Below, piece by piece: positions 1 to 6,475 of a stretch of DNA of 6,592 nucleotides; position 1 is the first letter of the stretch; every line of letters starts with the position of its first letter. The stretch comes from Bacteroidota bacterium. Its GTDB lineage: Bacteria > Bacteroidota > Bacteroidia > Bacteroidales > UBA10428. The stretch covers positions 1 to 6,592 of the forward strand of contig JAHEEB010000241.1 of assembly GCA_024640925.1 (NCBI GenBank), read 5' to 3'. The notes under the pieces are model-generated. The model was given only the letters and a program-made list of their open reading frames with translations. It was not told the origin of the DNA and did no database searches. The position numbers and the translations under genes are program-made.

Positions 1-1884
1 TTTTATAAATTTATAGTTTCCGGAAATCTGTTTATTTGCAATAGCAGCACCAGTGCCATTATTGCTATATTTATTAAGAGAACTGCCAGTTAATGTATTA
101 TTTAAAACCAGTATTTCGTTTTTTGGAGTAATTACAACATCGTTTAATTGATATGAGTTATCTGGTATCGATTCATTGAGCTGCCATAATTTTGATCCTG
201 TTAATGAGTAAGAAAGCAAACTCTGGTTTAAACTGTCAGTTGCCGCAACAACAATATTTTGTTGACCTAAAGCACAAACTTTAGCAGTTGAGCCATTTTT
301 CAACATATCATCCCACTTCAGGTAGAATTTAGGATCGGCAAATGCAACCCATTTTGAACCAGCCAGTAATACTTTTTCATCGGGTGTGAAAGCTATATCA
401 TTAAAGGTTCCCAAACCAGAATAATCTCTCTCCCAAACCTGTCTGCCCTCTTCAGCCGAATAGGCCTGAAGGTAATAATGATCGGGGACAGTATCCACTA
501 TATATGTAGCAAGGTAAATTTTATCGTTAGGACCAATCGTACAAGCTTTTATATGGATATTCCCTAAGTTTTTATTCCAGAGTTTTTTTCCATCACCAGA
601 AAGTTTAAACATCCATGCTGCAGCTGAAGCTGTATCGACTGTAACATTAGTATATCCAACAACAATAACATTGTTATCCGAAGTAACCATAACATCCAGT
701 ACTTTGTCGTCAAAAGGTTGGCCAATTGTTTTATTCCAAATCATTTTACCTTGTGCATCGAGTTTAATTATCCAGGCATCGGTAAAAGCAGTATCAGCAG
801 GTTTCATAGAACCTGTAATAATTATACCGCCATCTTTTGTTTCGGCTAGAGCCGCAGCGTTTTCTTTTGTTTGGTTATAGTCTAGTGCTCTTGCCCAGAG
901 GAAATCAGGGGTATTGAAATTTAACTTACGGAATTCCTGCATTCCTAAATCACTTGCTTTCAGGTTAAAAATATCCAGATAATAAGCCCCATCAGGATAA
1001 TTTCGGATAAATTCATTATAAGCCTGAAGGGTTTTGACTCGTTTAGCCATCTCGTACATTAACTGATGCTGATGTTTACGGGCTTCTGGTATTTCAAGTG
1101 CATCGGGGTATTTCTCGATAAATGACTGGTATGCCTCAAGAGTATTCTTTTGTTGGGCTGTTGTATATGCTATTGCATTTCTGAGCTTAATTGCTACCTG
1201 AACATAAGCAGATTCAGGATATCTACTAATATAACGATTAAATGCTTCTTCTGTATTTTTTACTTTTGCATCATCAAGGGCAATCAGGTATATATGTTTT
1301 CTTGCCTTTTCAGCCTGGGCTGCTTCGGGGAATTTATCTAAAAACTCCTCGTAGGCAGCAAGGGTATTTATTTTTTCATATTTTCTGAATTCAAATTGGT
1401 TACGAATATGAACAACATTATCGTAATGCTTATAATTTGGAAATAAAGCAAGTACCCGATAAACAGCATCCAGATTATTTTCTTCACGTATATATTTAAT
1501 CAAACGGGCATCAAGTGCCTCTACTGCAATTTCAACTTTTTTCTTAACAGGTCTGTTGGTCTTCCTGGTCTCAGTATTAGAAAAGTACTCGCCAATAATA
1601 TCGATATCTTCCTGTACCAGTTCATTTTCCCGGCCTTTCATTTTAGAAACATACCTATATGCTTCAACAATGTCGAAAAAGGGCGACTTATCGTCTCCTA
1701 AAACAATGGCATAGCCAAAATTTGCAGCTACATTTAAAGAATCTGTTTCTAATGTTTTAGCAAATGATTCTTTTGCTTTGTCAAATTCACCTTTTTCAAG
1801 GCTTTTATATCCCCGTTTATTTTGAGCTGATAATGTAATAGTTAATAGAGATAATATTAAGATTATAGTATAATTACGTTTCAT
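1..1884 (-). CDS. Secreted TPR-repeat and beta-propeller protein, 3' end outside window
   Basis: The frame is open from an ATG at 1884 down to base 1, giving 628 codons with no stop, so the C-terminus lies beyond the window. Residues 1-20 form a signal peptide (MKRNY, a hydrophobic core, then LSA before Q21). There is no lipobox cysteine, so the product is probably periplasmic or outer-membrane associated. Residues 22-62 resemble a TPR (KGEFDKAKESFAKTLETDSL). Four helical repeats with an exact 37-residue period begin at N173, N210, N247 and K284, each of the form NTLxAYxxFIxKYPxA, as in TPR/BamD-like proteins. From about residue 325 come propeller blades of the type DGGIIITGS...DAWIIKLDAQGKMIW. 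The blade-end tryptophans W330, W383 and W436 are exactly 53 apart, and W484, W524 and W567 probably mark further blades. The gene starts 22 bases after the OmpA-family gene, so the two are probably co-transcribed. The function is unknown; a scaffold role in an envelope complex is inference. A further C-terminal domain cannot be excluded. Confidence 0.9.
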   Translation of the reverse strand, partial: MKRNYTIILILSLLTITLSAQNKRGYKSLEKGEFDKAKESFAKTLETDSLNVAANFGYAIVLGDDKSPFFDIVEAYRYVSKMKGRENELVQEDIDIIGEYFSNTETRKTNRPVKKKVEIAVEALDARLIKYIREENNLDAVYRVLALFPNYKHYDNVVHIRNQFEFRKYEKINTLAAYEEFLDKFPEAAQAEKARKHIYLIALDDAKVKNTEEAFNRYISRYPESAYVQVAIKLRNAIAYTTAQQKNTLEAYQSFIEKYPDALEIPEARKHQHQLMYEMAKRVKTLQAYNEFIRNYPDGAYYLDIFNLKASDLGMQEFRKLNFNTPDFLWARALDYNQTKENAAALAETKDGGIIITGSMKPADTAFTDAWIIKLDAQGKMIWNKTIGQPFDDKVLDVMVTSDNNVIVVGYTNVTVDTASAAAWMFKLSGDGKKLWNKNLGNIHIKACTIGPNDKIYLATYIVDTVPDHYYLQAYSAEEGRQVWERDYSGLGTFNDIAFTPDEKVLLAGSKWVAFADPKFYLKWDDMLKNGSTAKVCALGQQNIVVAATDSLNQSLLSYSLTGSKLWQLNESIPDNSYQLNDVVITPKNEILVLNNTLTGSSLNKYSNNGTGAAIANKQISGNYKFIK

Positions 1885-1906
1885 AATATATAGTTTGTGG
1901 GGTTGG

Positions 1907-3307
1907 TTATTTTTTTAATAAAGTAAATTCTACCCTTCTGTTTCTAGCTCTTCCTTCTTCAGAAATATTCGTATCGATAGGTTTAGATTCACCATATCCA
2001 ACTGCTTGCATTCTTACAGCTTGAATTCCCTTCGATTGCAAATATTGAACAACAGACTTTGCCCTGCCTTCAGATAGTTTCTGATTATATGAATCGCTCC
2101 CATCGCTATCCGTATGTCCACCAATTTCAATAAGCTTAATGTTATTCTTTACCATAAAAGCAATTACTTTGTCCAATTCTGGATATGACGCAGGTAAAAG
2201 AGTTGTTTTGTTAAATTCAAAGAATATATTCTGAAGTACAATTGATCCACCTTCTTGAATGTTTTCGAGTCCTTGTTTAAACTCGTCCGATTCAATTTTA
2301 GGCTTAACAAAGCTAACTTTGCCCGATGACTGGCAATTATAAGCATCATATGCCTTGTATATATATTCACCTTCTGCTAAGCCCTTTAAATCAGCTCCTT
2401 TCATACCATTGTCCCATTCAACTCTATATGGTGGCGTTCCACCAATCATCCCAATCTTAACATGACCGTCATTTGCAGCTTTAGCAATTTTCCCTGTAAA
2501 ATAATCGTATCCACCGGTAAAGGAAGAATCAATTATTTCGGATTCAAAATCATGTGCAACACAAGGACAATCGTTACAATTTTCAAGCAGCCTAATTTCA
2601 ATATCATCGAAAAAATAATATGCGTATTCTTTATTTCGAAGATTCTTCATATTCTTATCTGTGGCAACATAATTTGTATTTTCATATGATTTAAAATTTC
2701 CAATGGTGAAAAATTGTTCACCTCCCTGAGCTGTAAAAACAGTACAGATCTCTTCCCAATCTTCTATATTATCAAGAAACAAGCCCACTTTATTATTTAT
2801 TTGAGGTTTATAGGGCAGGTTTACCATCAAGTCGTTTTTTACTTCTATATCGCTGAAAAACACACTCAGTTGATCAACAGCAAATTTCGAATAAGAAGCC
2901 AATCGATAGTAATATGTAACACAATACTTTTGATCTTTTATCAATGGTTCGGAAAGCGTACCCTGGATGTATTCGCGATACCCATCATCAGTACCACTCA
3001 AAATAGCTCCTACATACCCATCACCTTCTTGCGGTTCACTTTCACCTGCAAAGTTTTTTGGTACACTTACACCATCAACTTTATTATTTGAGCATCGGTT
3101 AAAATAATCCGGCGTCGCACCTGTTGGGTAGGTCCAATTTCGCACAAGTTTATGCGAATTATCTTTTGGAGTATAATCTTGTGGACATTTCTCATAGTCT
3201 TCGAAACTACAATTAATAACCAGATTGGGTGCTTGTGCATTCATATTGCCAATAGTAAGCAAAGATAATGCAACGACTAAAAGGCTTAGTGCCCAGTTTT
3301 TTATCAT
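1907..3307 (-). CDS. OmpA-family outer-membrane/peptidoglycan-binding protein with SprB-like repeat
   Basis: The product has 466 residues from the ATG at 3307. The frame also contains an ATG at 3367, but the later one gives a clean signal peptide (MIKNWALSLL... ending NMNAQA, residues 1-26), so it is preferred. Residues about 28-241 form a beta-rich domain opening NLVINCSFEDYEKCP and closing FFDDIEIRLLE, a pattern common in Bacteroidota surface proteins and similar to galactose-binding-like folds. A cysteine cluster CNDCPC follows at 244-249. Residues about 281-333 resemble a SprB repeat (GGTPPYRVEWDNG, then AEGEYIYKAYDAYNC). Residues about 356-465 form the OmpA C-terminal domain (FFEFNKTTLLP; GGHTDSDGSD at 396-405; LSEGRA at 411-416; RNRRVEF at 455-461), which binds peptidoglycan diaminopimelate in known relatives. 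No beta-barrel is apparent, so it is more likely a periplasmic or outer-leaflet anchor than a porin. It is the first gene of the minus-strand pair. The OmpA domain is certain; the cellular role is not. Confidence 0.93.
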   Translation of the reverse strand: MIKNWALSLLVVALSLLTIGNMNAQAPNLVINCSFEDYEKCPQDYTPKDNSHKLVRNWTYPTGATPDYFNRCSNNKVDGVSVPKNFAGESEPQEGDGYVGAILSGTDDGYREYIQGTLSEPLIKDQKYCVTYYYRLASYSKFAVDQLSVFFSDIEVKNDLMVNLPYKPQINNKVGLFLDNIEDWEEICTVFTAQGGEQFFTIGNFKSYENTNYVATDKNMKNLRNKEYAYYFFDDIEIRLLENCNDCPCVAHDFESEIIDSSFTGGYDYFTGKIAKAANDGHVKIGMIGGTPPYRVEWDNGMKGADLKGLAEGEYIYKAYDAYNCQSSGKVSFVKPKIESDEFKQGLENIQEGGSIVLQNIFFEFNKTTLLPASYPELDKVIAFMVKNNIKLIEIGGHTDSDGSDSYNQKLSEGRAKSVVQYLQSKGIQAVRMQAVGYGESKPIDTNISEEGRARNRRVEFTLLKK

Positions 3308-3573
3308 GGTGCAATATTTTGTGGTTAAAAACACTACCAAAATAATGAAAAATGAGCGGGAAATCAAAGACCAAATTGTATTAGTTCAATGAAGCAGCCA
3401 TACAACATAGTAAATTTCCAATAATTCTGACAATTGAAAATTTGCTTTTTTGCTTATAATCTGGAGTTTCAGAAGAAATCTTTTTAAAATAGATTTATTA
3501 TTTTGTAAGAGTCAATACAATATTTAATAATATATCCAGAATTTTTAACTTAGCGGTCAAGAAAATCTTTTAG
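3308..3573. promoter_or_regulatory. Divergent intergenic region between envelope operon and pyrKD
   Basis: These 266 bases separate two divergently transcribed operons and must hold both promoters if each is transcribed from here. On the minus strand, TACAATTTG at 3380-3372 is close to the Bacteroidota -7 element TAnnTTTG (one extra base), with TTG at 3405-3403 about 22 bases upstream. A start site just downstream, near 3365, would leave out the ATG at 3367 and favour the start at 3307. On the plus strand, TAACTTAG at 3546-3553 is an imperfect -7 candidate without a well-spaced -33 element. No PyrR-type leader, attenuator hairpin or riboswitch was recognised ahead of pyrK. Promoter positions are tentative. 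Confidence 0.35.
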
Positions 3574-4356
3574 ATGAAGAAACTGATTGACACCTTACAA
3601 GTAATTGACAATAAACGACTTAATAAAGAATTTTTTGTATTACTACTTCAATCCGATAAACAACTACCTGAAATATTACCAGGACAATTTGTTCAAGTAA
3701 AAGTTGAAGGATCCCCAAGAACTTTTCTCAGGCGACCTATTTCAGTCTATGATGTTGATTACTCACAACAATCAATATCTCTGTTAATAAAGATTGCAGG
3801 AGATGGTACAAGGCAATTGTCAAAATTAATACCAGGTGAAAAGTTAAATATTATTTATCCCCTGGGAAATTCTTTTTCAAAACCTTCGGACAATAGACTG
3901 TTATTAATCGGAGGTGGCACAGGTGTTGCCCCATTATTATTCCTTGGAAAATATCTCAGGAAGCAATATAACATTGTTCCGGAATTCCTTTTAGGATATA
4001 GATCAAAAGACCTTGCTATTGAACTGGAGAAGTTCGAAGAAATTGGTAAAACATATATTACAACCGAAGATGGATCTCTGGGGCATAAAGGATTTGTAAT
4101 ACATCATCCAATACTTTTTGATGAGAAGAAAGAAATTAATATGATTTATACCTGCGGGCCTGAAGTGATGATGAAGGAAGTAGCAAAATATGCTAATAAT
4201 AAAAACATTGCTTGCGAAGTGTCCCTTGAAAATCTTATGGGTTGTGGTATAGGTGCATGTTTATGCTGTGTTGTTGATACAATTGACAATGGCAACGTGA
4301 ATACATGTACAGAAGGTCCTATTTTCAACACCAAACAATTAAAATGGCAGATTTAA
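3574..4356 (+). CDS. pyrK: Dihydroorotate dehydrogenase B (NAD+), electron transfer subunit
   Basis: PyrK passes electrons from the FMN of PyrD, through a [2Fe-2S] cluster and FAD, to NAD+ during oxidation of dihydroorotate to orotate, the fourth step of de novo UMP synthesis, in the cytoplasm. The 260 residues match the family's usual size. Residues 1-100 form the FAD-binding barrel, with the flavin motif RRPIS at 53-57. Residues 105-215 form the nucleotide-binding domain, with GGGTGVAP at 113-120 and CGPEVMM at 194-200. The C-terminal cluster ligands are C224, C229, C232 and C245 (CX4CX2CX12C), as in characterised PyrK proteins. An extra cysteine, C231, sits next to C232. The gene overlaps pyrD by 13 bases in another frame, which suggests translational coupling. 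The start is the first ATG of the frame, and [12 protein letters not shown] is a normal family N-terminus. The cysteine motif and the adjacent pyrD argue against other ferredoxin-NADP reductase-like proteins. Confidence 0.96.
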   Translation: MKKLIDTLQVIDNKRLNKEFFVLLLQSDKQLPEILPGQFVQVKVEGSPRTFLRRPISVYDVDYSQQSISLLIKIAGDGTRQLSKLIPGEKLNIIYPLGNSFSKPSDNRLLLIGGGTGVAPLLFLGKYLRKQYNIVPEFLLGYRSKDLAIELEKFEEIGKTYITTEDGSLGHKGFVIHHPILFDEKKEINMIYTCGPEVMMKEVAKYANNKNIACEVSLENLMGCGIGACLCCVVDTIDNGNVNTCTEGPIFNTKQLKWQI

Positions 4357-5255
4357 TAACAAATATTAGCAAGCTTAAGCTTAAAAATCCGGTAATGACT
4401 GCTTCGGGAACATTTGGATTTGGAACCGAATACAGCGATTTTATTGATTTATCAAAATTAGGTGGAATAGTTGTAAAAGGTATTACACCAAAACCCAGAC
4501 AGGGAAATCCATATCCACGAATGGTCGAGACAGCCTCGGGAATGCTAAATGCTGTAGGTTTACAAAACAAAGGAGTTGATTATTTTATAGAACATATCTA
4601 TCCGGAAATTTCGCAATATAATACTGAGATAGTAGTGAATATTAATGGTGGATCCATTGAAGAATATTGTGAGGTAGCCTCAAAAATAAACAACCTCGAT
4701 AAGGTTAATGCTATTGAATTAAATATTTCTTGTCCAAATGTTAAGCAAGGTGGAATGTTATTTGGAATACATTGTCCTTCTGCAATTGCTGTAACTAAAG
4801 CTGTACGCGATGTATACAATAAAACATTAATAGTCAAGCTTTCGCCTAATGTGACCAACATTGTCGAATTTGCCAAAGCTGTTGAAGATAATGGTGCAGA
4901 TGCAGTATCGTTAATTAATACATTGTTAGGCATGGCTATTAATTCAAGAACTAGACGTCCATCACTCTCAACTGTTACAGGTGGTTTGTCAGGTCCGGCA
5001 ATTAAGCCTGTTGCTTTACGAATGGTATGGCAGGTTCATAAAGCTGTTAAAATACCGGTAATAGGAATGGGTGGAATTATGAATGCAACGGACGCTATTG
5101 AGTTCATATTAGCTGGAGCATCAGCTATTCAAATAGGTACAGCCAATTTTATTAATCCGGCAATTACAGTTGAAATTGTTGAAGGGATAAATGATTACCT
5201 GGAACAGAATAAGTTTAAATCGATTTCTGATTTAGTAGGAGCATTAGAGTGCTAA
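4344..5255 (+). CDS. pyrD: Dihydroorotate dehydrogenase B (NAD+), catalytic subunit
   Basis: This is the FMN-containing catalytic subunit of class 1B dihydroorotate dehydrogenase, which oxidises dihydroorotate to orotate as a PyrD2-PyrK2 heterotetramer. The product has 303 residues from the ATG at 4344. An in-frame ATG at 4305 would add 13 residues unlike the family, whereas [20 protein letters not shown] is a typical N-terminus. Visible motifs on the TIM barrel are SGTFGFG (21-27), [16 protein letters not shown] with K45 (44-59), [11 protein letters not shown] with N75 (67-77), [11 protein letters not shown] with C130 (127-137), KLSPNV with K165 (165-170), INTLLGMAI (191-199), [10 protein letters not shown] (213-222), GMGGI (241-245) and QIGTANF (263-269). 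A cysteine as catalytic base (C130) marks class 1; the quinone-linked class 2 enzymes use serine and carry an N-terminal membrane helix, which is absent here. The immediately preceding pyrK fixes the subtype as 1B. The final residue is cysteine, a minor oddity. Confidence 0.96.
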   Translation: MADLITNISKLKLKNPVMTASGTFGFGTEYSDFIDLSKLGGIVVKGITPKPRQGNPYPRMVETASGMLNAVGLQNKGVDYFIEHIYPEISQYNTEIVVNINGGSIEEYCEVASKINNLDKVNAIELNISCPNVKQGGMLFGIHCPSAIAVTKAVRDVYNKTLIVKLSPNVTNIVEFAKAVEDNGADAVSLINTLLGMAINSRTRRPSLSTVTGGLSGPAIKPVALRMVWQVHKAVKIPVIGMGGIMNATDAIEFILAGASAIQIGTANFINPAITVEIVEGINDYLEQNKFKSISDLVGALEC

Positions 5256-5258
5256 AAC

Positions 5259-5280
5259 TTCTTAATGTGTCATTCAAGAA
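5259..5280. terminator. Candidate bidirectional hairpin in the convergent gap
   Basis: Four bases after the pyrD stop, TTCTTAATG (5259-5267) can pair with CATT and AAGAA (5271-5274 and 5276-5280) around a three-base TGT loop, with one bulged C at 5275. This is nine base pairs, but AT-rich and weak. Read on the minus strand the stem is followed by GTTTT, so it could end the regulator transcript better than pyrKD. On the plus strand there is no T-run directly after it. Its placement between converging genes supports a terminator role; stability is doubtful. Confidence 0.35.
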
Positions 5281-5344
5281 CAATACAATTTAAATTATTT
5301 CGGACTGATTAAAAAAAGAGAACAGGAAGATTTGATAGTAAGAC

Positions 5345-5809
5345 CTATTTTCTTTGAATTATTTCAAATGTATCATCATCATACAATAAAATAATGCGTT
5401 CTACAGAAGTATTACTTGAGTTTACATTTGTAATCTTCGGTTTGCTGTTCAAATCTACTAATTCGTCCGATATTCGCTTTTCCTTTGTATTATTATCTTT
5501 AGATGAGTTTTCCTCAGGTTCTTTTGTTGTTTTTAATTGAGAGAAAAGATCGACATTTTGGTTAGGATTGCTCTTTTCTTCTTTTGTTTGATAAGTCAGT
5601 GCTTTTAACATCGGACCTTTACCCAGTAATAGCCATTCTGCGCTTATTTCAGAAAAATATTCGAGTGTTTTAATTAAAAAATCATAACTGGGGTTATTTC
5701 TACCGCTTAAAATATGTGAAATACTAGAACGTTGCACTCCTATTGACTCTGCAAACTGTGCAGAACTCAATTTATAATGATCAATAAGTAATAAAATTCT
5801 ATCTTTCAT
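5345..5809 (-). CDS. XRE-family helix-turn-helix transcriptional regulator
   Basis: This is a DNA-binding regulator of 154 residues from the ATG at 5809. The frame extends to ATGs at 5842 and 5830, but the extra residues are encoded by dyad sequences that look like operators, and MKDRILLLIDHYKLS is a standard start for these proteins. Residues 1-65 form a Cro/CI-type HTH: SSAQFAESIGVQRSSISHIL at 15-34, SGRNNPS at 35-41, then FLIKTLEYFSEISAEWLLLGKGPML. Residues about 75-133 are a polar, probably disordered linker rich in K, E, N and S. The C-terminus (136-151, VERIILLYDDDTFEI) matches a short ending that I recall from Bacteroidota XRE regulators; its role is unknown to me. There is no S24 peptidase domain, so RecA-triggered self-cleavage is not expected. 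The gene converges with pyrD and faces away from the AT-rich region. Target genes cannot be named; autoregulation is inferred from the dyads upstream. Confidence 0.88.
   Translation of the reverse strand: MKDRILLLIDHYKLSSAQFAESIGVQRSSISHILSGRNNPSYDFLIKTLEYFSEISAEWLLLGKGPMLKALTYQTKEEKSNPNQNVDLFSQLKTTKEPEENSSKDNNTKEKRISDELVDLNSKPKITNVNSSNTSVERIILLYDDDTFEIIQRK
5422..5433. repeat. Intragenic copy of the TTACATTTGTAA dyad
   Basis: This 12-base sequence is identical to the one directly ahead of the regulator's start (5812-5823). Its arms TTACA and TGTAA are perfect inverted repeats around TT. It lies in the 3' part of the regulator gene, over the codons for I126-N130 in the low-complexity linker. 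It may be a second operator or coincidence in AT-rich DNA. Confidence 0.45.
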
Positions 5810-5811
5810 GG

Positions 5812-5871
5812 TTACATTTGTAATTTGCATTTGTAAACACAATCTACTTTTCTTTGCATTTACATTTGTGA
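5812..5871. promoter_or_regulatory. Cluster of three TTACATTTGTAA-like dyads (putative operator) upstream of the XRE gene
   Basis: Three related 12-base dyads occur here. TTACA-TT-TGTAA at 5812-5823 is perfect and ends two bases from the regulator's ATG. TTGCA-TT-TGTAA at 5825-5836 has one arm mismatch. TTACA-TT-TGTGA at 5860-5871 also has one. The first two are 13 bases apart centre to centre, so a dimeric regulator could sit on nearly the same face of the helix, and binding would block initiation. On the plus strand the first and third also contain TACATTTG, an exact match to the Bacteroidota -7 element TAnnTTTG, though without a convincing -33 element. An operator for the adjacent XRE protein is inferred from position and symmetry only. 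Confidence 0.5.
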
Positions 5872-6475
5872 ATTATATGTTTAATGTAAATATAATGAAT
5901 TCGTATAATTTACATATTTAATATTTATTTAATCCTCATGATATTCATATTTTAAGTTATATGAATTATATAAATAACTCATTTTCTTTGTGTTGTAATA
6001 CCATTTCTCGATATTTTATACTTATTTACAATTATATCCTGATTTTACTTTAATTATTGCTTAATATAAACATTATAATTGACTGATTAATAGTAATTTA
6101 TGAGTATTATATTATAGTATGCAAATCCTCTGTATACCAGATTATTTAATTTGTAATTTGTTTACTTTTGTTATTTACAATTGTGTAGTTGCCTTATTTT
6201 CTCATCAATTTATCGTTGTTTTATGTGAATTATGTGTTCACTTTTGTGAATTTTTACTACTTTTTTGTTACTTTATTAATCCTATCATTTTATGAGATTC
6301 AAATCATGGATATAAAAACTGGAGGTATACTATTTTTTATTTTCTCCCCAGATAGATAGAGAAAAAAATGAATAGGTATTTCAATCCATATAAATTCAAT
6401 AAACCAGATTACATTAGAGAATGTGCAAATTGTAAATAGCAATTTTACACGGTGCTTTTAATATGTTTTGTTTAA
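5872..6475. other. Long AT-rich intergenic region without convincing genes
   Basis: About 600 bases of strongly AT-rich DNA hold no credible gene. The longest noticed plus-strand frames are 17 codons (6306-6359) and 23 codons (6368-6439, ending CANCK). They lack homology that I recognise and are probably chance. Regulatory-looking sequence includes the perfect inverted repeat TTCAC-TTTT-GTGAA at 6237-6250, the related TTTACTTTTGTTA at 6161-6173 (containing TACTTTTG, a match to TAnnTTTG), TTTACAATTGTGT at 6174-6186, and GTGAATT at 5869, 6225 and 6247. These echo the dyads ahead of the regulator. No tRNA, insertion-sequence ends or attachment site could be recognised. Confidence 0.6.

Noticed and set aside
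671..880. Plus-strand frame of 69 codons
   Set aside because: It lies antisense inside the propeller region of the minus-strand gene, whose frame is continuous and has clear repeats; this one is a shadow.
2714..3091. Plus-strand frame of 125 codons, rich in I, F and Y
   Set aside because: It is antisense to the well-supported OmpA-family gene, has no recognisable domain, and its composition is typical of an antisense shadow.
3308..3367. Longer start of the OmpA-family gene at 3367
   Set aside because: It would put 20 extra residues before a complete signal peptide; the ATG at 3307 gives a normal exported-protein start.
3546..3553. TAACTTAG as a pyrKD promoter -7 element
   Set aside because: It deviates from TAnnTTTG and has no TTG at the expected distance upstream, so it was not listed as a promoter of its own.
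4305..4343. Longer start of pyrD at 4305
   Set aside because: The added [13 protein letters not shown] does not resemble PyrD N-termini, and it would enlarge the overlap with pyrK from 13 to 52 bases.
4598..4933. Minus-strand frame of 111 codons
   Set aside because: It is antisense to conserved PyrD catalytic motifs and has no recognisable features of its own.
5810..5842. Longer starts of the XRE gene at 5842 and 5830
   Set aside because: The extra codons coincide with the dyad sequences, and the HTH domain is complete from 5809.
6321..6325. GGAGG resembling a Shine-Dalgarno sequence
   Set aside because: No start codon follows at a usable distance, and clear genes in this window do not use such sites.
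6351..6360. Short GATAGATAGA tandem repeat
   Set aside because: Two and a half units of four bases are within chance for AT-rich DNA.
6368..6439. 23-codon frame ending in CANCK, in the same frame as the one at 6476
   Set aside because: Two stops separate it from the downstream frame, and there is no recognisable homology or ribosome-binding evidence, so it is probably chance.
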